Source: Streptomyces rhizosphaerihabitans
GTDB lineage: Bacteria > Actinomycetota > Actinomycetes > Streptomycetales > Streptomycetaceae
DNA: 64,000 nt
Direction of reading: 5' to 3'
Assembly: GCF_025399795.1 (NCBI RefSeq)
Contig: NZ_JAODTZ010000026.1
Coordinates: 1 to 64,000, forward strand
The notes below the pieces were generated by a model. It was not told the DNA's origin, did not search any database, and was given only the letters and a program-made list of their open reading frames with translations. Both the position numbers and the translations under genes were made by a program. Below are positions 45,800 to 54,407 of this stretch, in pieces (position 1 is the stretch's first letter; every line of letters begins with the position of its first letter).

Positions 45800-47965
45800 T
45801 CATCTTGCGACTTCCGCCCAGACCACCTTGCCGGTGTCCGTCCACCGCACACCCCACCGGGTGGTGAGCCGGTGCACGATGTGCAGGCCACGCCCGCCGT
45901 CGTCGAGGAGGCCGTTCCGGCTCAGACGCGGCCTGCCGTTGCCGGTGTCGCCCACCTCGCACAGCAGGCCGTGACCACCGGCCCTGATCAGTCGTATCGT
46001 GATGGGACCGGCGGCAAAGCGCACCGCGTTCGTGACCAGCTCGCTGACCAGCAGCCGCACGTCGTCCTGGGTGTCGCTCCTGGTGTGCCATTGCCGCAGC
46101 AGTGCGGAGACGCGCGCGCGGGCACGGGCGGGCGCGTCGTCGCGAGCGGGTAGCCGCCAGGTCGCGGTGTCCCCCTTGCGGTAGCCGATCATGCGCGCGA
46201 GCAGCAGGGTCACGTCGTCGCGCTGGCGCACGGGCGCCAGCGCGGAGACGACGTGCCGTGCGGCCTGCTGCAGGGCATCCCAGGGGTGCACCGAGGACAC
46301 GGCATCCGTCAACCTGCTGATGCCCTCGTCGATCGACAGGGCCGGATCCTCCACCAGGCCGTCGGTGTAGAGGGCGAGCAGGGAGCCCGGGGGCGCATCG
46401 AACGTGTGTACGTCGAACGGTTCCCGCAGCGCGAACTCGGCGCCCAGACCGGGGTGAGGGTGGACCGCGAGCGGGCCTGCGTGCCCGTTCGGAAGCACCA
46501 GGACCGGAGGGAGGTGGCCCGCGCTGGAGAGCGCCACGTGGTGGCTGACCGGGTCGTAGAGGGCGATGCAGCAGGTGGAGCCGAGGGCGCTGTAGCCGGC
46601 CGCCAGCCCGGACTCCGCGTCGTCCAGCAGCGTCACGGTCTCGTCCAGGTGCTCCAGCACCTCGTCGGGTGCCAGCCCCGCGGACAGCAGCGCACGGGCC
46701 TCCATGCTCAGCTGGCCCATGGTTGCCGCGGCTCCCAGGCCGTGCCCGACGACGTCACCGACCACCAGCGCGGTACGGCCGTCCGGCAGCGGAAAGCTGT
46801 TCACCCAGTCGCCGCCGACGCCCGCGCTGTCGGGGGTGGCGGGCTGGTAGACGCTGGCGATCTCAATGGTGTGGCCGCCGGTCCGGGGCAGCAGCCGGCG
46901 CTGCAACGCCAGCACCTGTGTGTGCTCGCGCTGGTGTTGACGGGCCAGGTCGACGTGATGGGCGGTCCTGGCCACCAGTTCCTGCAGGTCGAACAACTCG
47001 CTGTCGTGGAAGGGGCGGTCCGCCCGCCGCCAGACCTCCGCCACGCCCAGCACGACGGGTGGCGCGCCGTCCAGGACCAGCGGTACGCACGCCACACTCG
47101 CCGACCGGTCACCGGGCACCAGGGCACGGATCACCCGCTGACTGCCGAGCAGCCGCTCGACCGCCTCGCGGTCGGGTATGACGATGGGCTGCGGGGCATC
47201 GTCCCGCCGTACCGCCTGTGCCAGCAGGCGACTCGCGTCGCTCGGAAGATCGCCGCCCGGAGTCACGTAACCCTCGGGCCACGCCCGGTCCGGCACCAGG
47301 GCTGCCCGCCGTAGCCGGATGCGCCCCTGCGCGTGCTCGGTGACTCCCTCGCCCGTCCACACGGCGAAGTCGAGGTCGACGGCGGCCACGTCTCCCCAAG
47401 CCAGCAGGGACTCCGCCAGCGACTGCGCGGTCTCGCCGATGTCCAGCGAGGTGCCGATCGCGGTCTCGGCGGCGTACAGGTGCAGCCTCCTGGCCATGGC
47501 GATCACGGAGACGGTCAAGCCCTCCTGAGGCGCTGCGGCGGGCAGGATGCTCAGCGAGACCACCAGCTCCGACCCGTCGGCGCGCCGCAGGCGCTGGATC
47601 CGGGCGACGTGTGCCTCACCGATCTCCAGGACCTGCCGCAACCGCCGTGTGACCGTCGGTACGTCCCCGGCGGGCAGGAGATCGGCGAAACGACTCCCGG
47701 CCACGGCGTCCAGACCCGCGAATACGGGGGCGTCCAGATTGCTGCGGGTGATTCTCAGATCCCTGTTCAGGATGACCACGCCGAGAATCTGATCCTGACG
47801 GTCGGCTGCCGGGTTGTCGGGTACGCGTTGGCTGGTGGCGCGGTCGCCCCGCGCGTTCGCAGGACCGGCCGCCGCTGCCGCTCCGCCGCGCGGGATGTAG
47901 CGCCCCAGGGCGCTGCTGACCTGGTCAAACGGCGAAGAGGACGAGGGGGAGGGTGTGGAGTCCAT
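45800..47965 (-). CDS. PAS-GAF-PP2C (SpoIIE-type) phosphatase with C-terminal ATPase
   Basis: 721 residues. PAS (about 55-170), GAF (about 180-350), PP2C (365-575) and a HATPase/RsbW-like domain (about 600-718; VRLLVSELVTNAVRFAAGPI). In PP2C, VGDVVGHGLGAAATMG and LYTDGLVED are normal, but the GGDWxD motif reads GGDWVN. It would control a sigma factor through an anti-anti-sigma protein. ATG 47965 follows AGGGAG. It is convergent with the polyketide synthase-like gene. Compare the protein at 25608-28028, of the same type. Confidence 0.88.
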   Translation of the reverse strand: MDSTPSPSSSSPFDQVSSALGRYIPRGGAAAAAGPANARGDRATSQRVPDNPAADRQDQILGVVILNRDLRITRSNLDAPVFAGLDAVAGSRFADLLPAGDVPTVTRRLRQVLEIGEAHVARIQRLRRADGSELVVSLSILPAAAPQEGLTVSVIAMARRLHLYAAETAIGTSLDIGETAQSLAESLLAWGDVAAVDLDFAVWTGEGVTEHAQGRIRLRRAALVPDRAWPEGYVTPGGDLPSDASRLLAQAVRRDDAPQPIVIPDREAVERLLGSQRVIRALVPGDRSASVACVPLVLDGAPPVVLGVAEVWRRADRPFHDSELFDLQELVARTAHHVDLARQHQREHTQVLALQRRLLPRTGGHTIEIASVYQPATPDSAGVGGDWVNSFPLPDGRTALVVGDVVGHGLGAAATMGQLSMEARALLSAGLAPDEVLEHLDETVTLLDDAESGLAAGYSALGSTCCIALYDPVSHHVALSSAGHLPPVLVLPNGHAGPLAVHPHPGLGAEFALREPFDVHTFDAPPGSLLALYTDGLVEDPALSIDEGISRLTDAVSSVHPWDALQQAARHVVSALAPVRQRDDVTLLLARMIGYRKGDTATWRLPARDDAPARARARVSALLRQWHTRSDTQDDVRLLVSELVTNAVRFAAGPITIRLIRAGGHGLLCEVGDTGNGRPRLSRNGLLDDGGRGLHIVHRLTTRWGVRWTDTGKVVWAEVAR

Positions 47966-47999
47966 GCGGCTCCCTCAGCAATCCCCGGCGCAGCGCCGG

Positions 48000-48449
48000 G
48001 GCTGCACTCGGACCCGTGCGTCGGGGCACCGAGATCCCTGACCGCACACCTCATTGAATAACACCGGGGGTCGCTTCGCCCACACCAGCGGATCGCGCGG
48101 TGAACGCTGACCATGAGGAATGCCGCGGCCGGTGGGGCCGTGCTCCACCTTGCCGGGGGCGTCGCCCGCCAGGATGCGACGACCGCCGCAGGACCACCGG
48201 GCGCCGGCGCCGACGGTGATGGCCAGTCCGAGTTCGCTGTAGAGGCGCGCACAGGAGCAGCATGATCAGGCCGCCCCACGTTGTGCAGACCTGCCGCCCG
48301 CGGGATGCCGGGCATTGCGCTCGGCGGGGCGGTAGCCGGACCTCTCATCAGCATCTCCGACAGCGCCTCTCGGGACCGGTGGCACCACCCCCTGGGTCAT
48401 CCGCTCCAATGCCGTTGCTTTTGGGGTGCCGGTGGTGTTGAGCCATGGG
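48000..48449. other. intergenic stretch
   Basis: No supported gene. A minus-strand frame at about 48050-48245 (LYSELGLAITVGAGARW) may be an old recombinase end, too weak to call. Confidence 0.35.
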
Positions 48450-48815
48450 TGTCGGTGTCGCGTCTGGAGTGGCTGATCGAGGACGACCGGACCCGCGCGT
48501 GGCTCGGTGACTTCCTCTCCTTCGCAGCGAAGGAGAACCTGTTCGCCACTTTCTGGCGCCGTCGCCGTTGCGGGGGAGGGGGAACCGGACAAGCGGTGGG
48601 ACACCGCCCGGATCGCCGCGCTCAACGAGTTCCTGGGCTGCTACGGCCTGGACCGCTGGTACGCCTGGCAGGTCACGATCCTCCGCCTCGGTCCGGTCTG
48701 GCAGAGCGACCACCCCGCCGCCCGCTCCCGCGCTGCGGAACTCCTCACCCAGGGAGAGGTCTTCGCCTTCGGTCTGTCCGAGAAGACCCACGGCACCGAC
48801 ATCTGCTCCAGTGTC
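48450..48815 (+). pseudogene. acyl-CoA dehydrogenase, N-terminal remnant
   Basis: LEWLIEDDRTRAWLGDFLSF and AAKENLFATFWRR are in one frame. After a shift near 48560, DKRWDTARIAALNEFLGCYG and GEVFAFGLSEKTHGTD follow in another. This is the start of an acyl-CoA dehydrogenase up to the SEKxHGxD loop. At about 48815 the similarity stops; the FAD domain is gone. Confidence 0.65.
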
Positions 48816-48893
48816 GGCCCGAGGCCGTCGTCGGTTTCATAGCGGGCGCCGGCCTGCCCCTCTACGCCCCAGCGTCACCTTGACGAGCCGGAG

Positions 48894-49550
48894 TCAGTGA
48901 CCGTGAACGCTCCGGTGGCGGGGGGCTGTACATAGGGTCATATCCGCCGCCTCGTCCGCGGCCAGACCCGCCTCGCGAAGTCGGCCGCCGCTCTCGCGCA
49001 GGTCGAGGTGGAAGCGCGTGGCCTCGCTGTCCTGCTTGAGGCCGTGGATGCGTTCGTCGATGTAGCCGAGGCTGTCGAGGGCCTTGCGGACCTTGGCAGG
49101 GGTGGGCTCCGAGACCGCCTGCAGCGCCTGGACGATGCGCTGTTCGTGCTGGACGCCCGCGCACCGGTCGCGGTCGTTCAACTCCGCCTCGGGCCCTGTC
49201 GGGGCGCCGGGCCCGATCGGGTCGGTCGGAGGGGGCTCTCCAGAGGGGAGGCTCTGCTCGCCGTCCGGACCGGTCGGCTTCTTGCCAGTCGGCCCCGACG
49301 CGTTCTTGCCGGTCGGTCCCGAGGCAGCCCCGTCGGTCGAAGAACACGGCTGCGCGACCTTGGCGAGCATCGCCGCGAACGCAGCCTGCTCGGCCGACGA
49401 CGACGCGGCACTCACCTTGGAGCCGGCGTTCTTGGGCGGGCCGCCCTGTGGTCCATCGCCGCTCGGTTCGTCACTTCCGCAGCCGGAAAGCGCCGGAGCG
49501 GCGAGGGCGGCAACGCGGAAACCGGCGACTGACGAGCGACGTCGCCGCAT
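48894..49550 (-). CDS. secreted lipoprotein of unknown function
   Basis: 218 residues from ATG 49550. RRRRSSVAGFRVAALAAPAL and SGCG form a signal with lipobox. The middle is Gly/Pro/Thr-rich with repeated GPTGK units. The C-terminal half is helical (EQRIVQALQAVSEPTPAKVR; LDSLGYIDERIHGLKQD) and resembles a small family of Streptomyces exported proteins without known function. Alternative starts lie at 49601 and 49649. Confidence 0.65.
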   Translation of the reverse strand: MRRRRSSVAGFRVAALAAPALSGCGSDEPSGDGPQGGPPKNAGSKVSAASSSAEQAAFAAMLAKVAQPCSSTDGAASGPTGKNASGPTGKKPTGPDGEQSLPSGEPPPTDPIGPGAPTGPEAELNDRDRCAGVQHEQRIVQALQAVSEPTPAKVRKALDSLGYIDERIHGLKQDSEATRFHLDLRESGGRLREAGLAADEAADMTLCTAPRHRSVHGH

Positions 49551-49789
49551 CCGATGGTCGGCCGACACGGCGCGATTCGTCTCCGCGTCCCAGGACGGCA
49601 TCCCAGCGTTTCCCTGTTTCCACAGGTCAACAGGGGTGGGATGTCCCACCGTCCCAGGTACGGCGGCGGCTGTTGCCGTGGTCCCCGGCGTCCTGGAAGC
49701 TCTGCTGTCGCACCAGGCGAGGCGGCCCGACCGCCCCGCCGACCGTTCCTTGAACGGTCATTCACATTTCCAACACGAGGGGGGAACTC

Positions 49790-51451
49790 GTGCGCAGAAT
49801 TGCGCTGCCCGTGTTTGCCGCGCTGTCCTTATCTCTACTGCTGCCGCAGGGGGTGGCGGGGGCGGCACCTTCGGGTGCGTCGCCCGCCGCGGCGGCCGCA
49901 GTCGTCGATCCGCCGCTGGCGGACGGCGAAACCCAGCAGGTCGGTCCCGGTCTGTACTCGACCGCGGACCAGTCCTTCGAGATCTACGAGACGGACGTGA
50001 CAGAAGGCCTCATGAGCCGCAGTCACACTGTCAGCGCTCAGGCGGGCGATGTCGCCAGGCCGGAGTCCGCACCCGCGTCCCGCGCGGACATGGGCGTCTT
50101 CGGTCCGGGCTGGGAAGCCGAGTTCGTGGGGGGCCAGCTCGACCGCCAGTTGGAGCGGAAGACCGACTCCGTCGTCGTCACCGACCTCACCACGAACACC
50201 CCGATCACCTACGCTCTGAAGAGCAGTGTCGACTCCCCGAGCGGTGGCGGCGTCAAGAAGTACGCGACCGCCGAGGGCGACAAGCTCACCGAGACCACCA
50301 AGTTCGACGAGGCGACAGGCACCCTGGTGTCCACCATCGTCGAGACCGTCAACATGGCCGCCTCGGCCGCGGACGCGGATCAGTCCGCGGACACCGACGC
50401 CGACGCTCCCGTCGGCATCGACAAGCTGACTCCCACCTACACCTGGAAGCAGGCCGCCTCGGGTACCGACACCTGGCGTGTCACAGGGGTGGGCACCGTG
50501 GCCGACGGCAGTCTCTCCACCGTCGCCTATGACACCAAGGGTCGGGTTTCCACCGTCACTGAGGCTGCCGCAGGGGAGGCCCCGCAGCAGTTGCTGAAGG
50601 TCACCTACTCGACCGCCACGACGGCCAACGGCACGACTCCCGGTGAGTTCAACGGGCGCGCCAAGGAGGTCAGCGTCACCACCGGTGCGACGACGCAGAC
50701 GCTCGCGCGGTACTCCTACGACGCCTCAGGTCTGCTGAGTTCGGTGGCCAACCCGGCCGAGGGCACCGAGCCGGTCTCCTCGTACGCCTACGACTCCACC
50801 GGACGGGTCTCCGACGTCACCTCGCCGTCCAACGGCAACTGGGACCTGACCTTCCCGGGCAGTTCGGCCTCCCCGAACGTCGAGCCTGTCGGCCCCGCGC
50901 GTCCGACCGCCGAGTCGCCCCTCGTGGGTGCGGCCGGCATCACCGACGAGGCCGCCACCGCCCCGCCGGCGACGGACTTCTCCGATGGAGAGATCACCGA
51001 CCCGCAGGCCTACCCCCGCCACTGCGACCGCGCGGTGGACTGGATGTGGTACCTCGAGAGCGGCTGCGCCGCGTGGGCCGCGCACTACGGCTGGCACAAG
51101 CCGTCTTGGAAGCAGACGCCGACCAAACACTGGGTCATGGGCATCAGCTATGACGGTTGCAGCACCCCCGGTCCCAACATCAGCAGCCCGTACGGCTTCA
51201 GCTTCCGGACCGCGTGCGACACGCACGACTACGGCTACGGCCTGATCGGCAACACGTACAAGGGCTACAAGTACTACCTCGACCGCAGCCAGAAGTCGGC
51301 CGTCGACAGCGTCTTCTACACGACGATGAAGACGTACAGCTGCAAGCACTACTTCATCACGACGAGACCGAAGTGCTACGCCCTCGCGTACGCCTACTAC
51401 AAGGCCGTGGGCTGGAAGGGCAATCCGAAGAACGGCGCCAACGCGACCTGA
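49790..51451 (+). CDS. secreted YD-repeat-like protein with C-terminal phospholipase A2 domain
   Basis: 553 residues. Signal peptide 1-26 (VFAALSLSLLLPQGVAGAA). Residues 30-380 are beta-rich with RHS/YD-type units (YSYDASGLLSSVANPAEGTE; YAYDSTGRVSDVTSPSNG). The C-terminal 150 residues form a prokaryotic PLA2 domain: GCSTPGPNISSPYGFSFRTA, then CDTHDYGYGL with the catalytic His (about 480) and calcium-binding Asp. Six or more cysteines support disulfides. Typical Streptomyces PLA2s have about 120 mature residues without the YD part. GTG 49790 follows GAGGGGGGAA. It is flanked by a lipoprotein and a subtilase gene. Confidence 0.88.
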   Translation: MRRIALPVFAALSLSLLLPQGVAGAAPSGASPAAAAAVVDPPLADGETQQVGPGLYSTADQSFEIYETDVTEGLMSRSHTVSAQAGDVARPESAPASRADMGVFGPGWEAEFVGGQLDRQLERKTDSVVVTDLTTNTPITYALKSSVDSPSGGGVKKYATAEGDKLTETTKFDEATGTLVSTIVETVNMAASAADADQSADTDADAPVGIDKLTPTYTWKQAASGTDTWRVTGVGTVADGSLSTVAYDTKGRVSTVTEAAAGEAPQQLLKVTYSTATTANGTTPGEFNGRAKEVSVTTGATTQTLARYSYDASGLLSSVANPAEGTEPVSSYAYDSTGRVSDVTSPSNGNWDLTFPGSSASPNVEPVGPARPTAESPLVGAAGITDEAATAPPATDFSDGEITDPQAYPRHCDRAVDWMWYLESGCAAWAAHYGWHKPSWKQTPTKHWVMGISYDGCSTPGPNISSPYGFSFRTACDTHDYGYGLIGNTYKGYKYYLDRSQKSAVDSVFYTTMKTYSCKHYFITTRPKCYALAYAYYKAVGWKGNPKNGANAT

Positions 51452-51520
51452 TCGAGGTCGCGGTGCCCTCTGACGGGGCGCCGCACGACATCACGACCGG
51501 GCATGCCGATCAGGCATGAC

Positions 51521-51557
51521 AGAGCCGGGTGGTGCGGACCTCGCACCGCCCGGCTCT
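51521..51557 (+). terminator. terminator downstream of the PLA2 fusion
   Basis: A 15-bp stem with one G-T pair (51521-51535 with 51543-51557) and a 7-base loop, about 70 bases after the stop. Confidence 0.7.
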
Positions 51558-51685
51558 CCTTCCCGGCGAGCCCGTGCATCCTCTTTCGCACCGTACCGCT
51601 GCTCCCCCACACGTCGCTCCGGGCTGAGTCACGCCTGCCTCCCCACCGGCCGGGCCAGGACAAGCCCCCTGCTCACCGAGGCGTC

Positions 51686-54142
51686 ATGAAGAGAACGAGT
51701 TGGATGACGGTCGTCACCGCGATGACGGCCATCTCCCTCAGCGCTGCGATACCGGCCCAGGCGTCCGCGCCACCGAGCCCCCCGACAGCCGCTGAAGCCA
51801 CCCCCGCCACCATCGATCCGCCGCTCTACGACAAGACCGCGAACGGCGGAAAGGTCCGCGTCAACGTCCTCACCAAGCAGCGTGCGGACCTGTCCGCCGC
51901 GGCCGATACCGGTAAGACGGTGCAGACCTTCGAGACCCTGCCGTTGGTCACGGTCAAGGTGGACCAGGCCGGCCTGGAAAAACTGGCCGCCCAGAGCAAC
52001 GTGGTCAGTGTCACCGAGGACACTCCGGTGCCGCCGTCACTGAACGAGAGCGTGCCCCTCATCGGCGGAACCTCACCCGCCGCTGCGGGGCTGACCGGAG
52101 CGGGCAGTGCGATCGCCGTCCTGGACACGGGAGTTGCCACCCATCACCCCTTCCTCAAGGGACGGGTCGTCGCCGAGGCGTGCTTCTCACCGATCGACGC
52201 CGACTACTCCGCCACCAGTCTGTGCCCCAACGGCACCGAGGAGCAGGAGGGCACCGGCTCGGCCGACTCCGAGACCGGGCCGTGCGCGACCATCACCGAA
52301 TGCGACCACGGAACCCACGTGGCCGGTATCGCCGCGGGCAACGGTGAGGGCATCACCGGAGCCCCGGCTCGCGGTGTCGCCCCCGGTGCCGACATCGTCG
52401 CCATCCAGGTCTTCAGCGAGTTCACCTCGGAGGACTACTGCGGAGCCGGCGCCGCACCGTGTGTCCTGAGCTTCACCAGCGCCCAGCTCTCGGCGCTCGA
52501 GAAGGTGTGGGAACTCAAGCAGTCCGGGATCCCGCTCGTCGCGGCCAACCTCAGCCTCGGCAGCGGCCGGTACACCACCGCCTGTGAGGACGACCCGCAC
52601 CAGGCGGTGATCGATCAGCTGCTCGACGCGGGTGTCGCCACCGTCGTCGCGGCCGGGAACAATGGATACACCGACGCGGTCAGCTCGCCCGCCTGCGTCT
52701 CCTCCGCTCTCGCGGTCGGTGCCACGACCGACGACGATGAACTGGCTGCCTTCACCAACCGCGGCCCGCTGGTCGACGTCTTCGCTCCCGGCACCAGCAT
52801 CGTCTCCTCCGTCCCCGGCGGCGGATACGCCTCCAAAGCCGGCACCTCCATGGCCGCCCCGCACGTGGCCGGTGCCCTCGCGGTCCTTCGGCAGGCGTTC
52901 CCCACCAGAAGCATCGAGTCCCTCGAAGCGCTGTTGAAGACTACGGGAAAGCCCATCACCTATACCGGCGCCAGCACCCCCCGCATCGACATCGGCCAGG
53001 CACTCAGCCACAGGTCGGACAAGCCCGGTGACTTCAACGGCGACGGCAGGTCCGACGCCGCCTACCTGTACGACTACGGAGCCAACTCCGACGGCACCAG
53101 CCACTCCGCCCTGTGGCTGCAGACCTCGAACGGCAGCGGCTTCAACAACCCGGTGAAGCAGTGGGATTCGGGCACCGGGTCCTGGAACTGGAGCCTCAGC
53201 AAGACCCTCTCCGGTGACTTCAACGGCGACGGCAATTCCGACGCCGCCGTCCTGTACAAGTACGCCGACACCTCCGACGGACGTGGTCACTCGGCTCTGT
53301 GGACCTTCACCTCCACCGGCACCGACTTCAACAACCCGGTCAAGGTCTGGGACTCGGGCACCGGCGACTGGGACTGGGACAACAGCGAACTGGTGGCCGG
53401 TGACTTCAACGGTGACGGCAAGTCGGACGTTGGCGCTCTGTACAAGTACGCCAACACTTCCGACGGGCGCGGTCACTCGGCTCTGTGGACCTTCACCTCC
53501 ACCGGCGCCGGCTTCAACAAGCCCGTCAAGCTCTGGGATTCGGGTACCGGTTCCTGGACGGCGGACAACAGCAAGCTCGTGGCCGGTGACTTCAACGGTG
53601 ACGGCAAGTCGGACGTAGGTGCTCTGTACAAGTACGCGGACACTTCCGACGGGCGCGGTCACTCGGCTCTGTGGACCTTCACCTCCACCGGCGCCGGCTT
53701 CAACAAGCCCGTCAAGCTCTGGGACTCCGACACCGGCGACTGGCACTGGGACAACAGCGAACTGGTGGCCGGTGACTTCAACGGTGACGGCAAGTCGGAC
53801 GTAGGTGCTCTGTACAAGTACGCCAACACCTCCGACGGGCGTGGTCACTCGGCCTTGTGGACCTTCACCTCCAATGGTGCCGGCTTCAACAAGCCCGTCA
53901 AGCTCTGGGATTCGGGTACCGGTTCCTGGACGGCGGACAACAGCAAGCTCGTGGCCGGTGACTTCAACGGTGACGGCAAGTCGGACGTAGGCGCTCTGTA
54001 CAAGTACGCCAACACCTCCGACGGGCGCGGTCACTCCGCCCTGTGGACCTTCACCTCCACGGGCACCGACTTCAACAACCCCGTCAAGGTCTGGGACTCG
54101 GGCACCGGCTCCTGGACCTGGGACCGGACCAAAACCACCTGA
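51686..54142 (+). CDS. S8 family serine protease (subtilase) with FG-GAP/VCBS repeats
   Basis: 818 residues. Signal peptide, then an I9-like propeptide (VRVNVLTKQRADLSAA; LEKLAAQSNVVSVTED). Catalytic Asp in IAVLDTGVATHHPF, His in CDHGTHVAGIAAG, the oxyanion Asn in VVAAGNNG, and Ser in AGTSMAAPHVAGAL. From about 448 to the end there are six 62-residue repeats of the FG-GAP/VCBS type (GDFNGDGKSDVGALYKYANT), with calcium-binding DxNxDGxxD. The repeats may bind substrate or cell wall. ATG 51686 has GAGG five bases before. The leader to the previous terminator is about 128 bases. Confidence 0.92.
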   Translation: MKRTSWMTVVTAMTAISLSAAIPAQASAPPSPPTAAEATPATIDPPLYDKTANGGKVRVNVLTKQRADLSAAADTGKTVQTFETLPLVTVKVDQAGLEKLAAQSNVVSVTEDTPVPPSLNESVPLIGGTSPAAAGLTGAGSAIAVLDTGVATHHPFLKGRVVAEACFSPIDADYSATSLCPNGTEEQEGTGSADSETGPCATITECDHGTHVAGIAAGNGEGITGAPARGVAPGADIVAIQVFSEFTSEDYCGAGAAPCVLSFTSAQLSALEKVWELKQSGIPLVAANLSLGSGRYTTACEDDPHQAVIDQLLDAGVATVVAAGNNGYTDAVSSPACVSSALAVGATTDDDELAAFTNRGPLVDVFAPGTSIVSSVPGGGYASKAGTSMAAPHVAGALAVLRQAFPTRSIESLEALLKTTGKPITYTGASTPRIDIGQALSHRSDKPGDFNGDGRSDAAYLYDYGANSDGTSHSALWLQTSNGSGFNNPVKQWDSGTGSWNWSLSKTLSGDFNGDGNSDAAVLYKYADTSDGRGHSALWTFTSTGTDFNNPVKVWDSGTGDWDWDNSELVAGDFNGDGKSDVGALYKYANTSDGRGHSALWTFTSTGAGFNKPVKLWDSGTGSWTADNSKLVAGDFNGDGKSDVGALYKYADTSDGRGHSALWTFTSTGAGFNKPVKLWDSDTGDWHWDNSELVAGDFNGDGKSDVGALYKYANTSDGRGHSALWTFTSNGAGFNKPVKLWDSGTGSWTADNSKLVAGDFNGDGKSDVGALYKYANTSDGRGHSALWTFTSTGTDFNNPVKVWDSGTGSWTWDRTKTT
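53027..54142 (+). repeat. six tandem 186-bp coding repeats
   Basis: Units start at 53027, 53213, 53399, 53585, 53771 and 53957, each exactly 186 bp, beginning GGTGACTTCAACGG. The last unit ends at the protease stop. Inner units are nearly identical in DNA; the first is the most different. Confidence 0.93.
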
Positions 54143-54185
54143 TCCCCGACACGATCACCTGACAGGGCACACCTGAAACACAAAG

Positions 54186-54215
54186 GCCGGGTGGCGGAAC
54201 ACACCGCCACCCGGC
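54186..54215 (+). terminator. terminator downstream of subtilase
   Basis: A perfect 12-bp stem (54186-54197 with 54204-54215) and a 6-base loop, 44 bases after the stop. Confidence 0.75.
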
Positions 54216-54407
54216 AGTGTGTGTTGAGGCTCCACAAACCGGGAGCCAGTCATAGGCTTGTCCCGTAAAGGTCTTCAGGGTTCGGCGGTGGGCTATCCCA
54301 TGACCGCTCGGGCCGCGTCGAGCTTGTCCCGACGAGCGGCGGCGTCCTGCACGGACGGCGTGAGGGCCGGAGCGTCACCGCCCCGGCCCCTGTCCGTTCT
54401 GCCCGCT

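Noticed and set aside
52187..54034. Long minus-strand frame with repeated VGVLVQS-like units
   Set aside because: It mirrors the subtilase FG-GAP repeats on the other strand.
53027..54142. Regular repeats that might be a CRISPR array
   Set aside because: Units are 186 bp, without unique spacers, and are translated as FG-GAP repeats.
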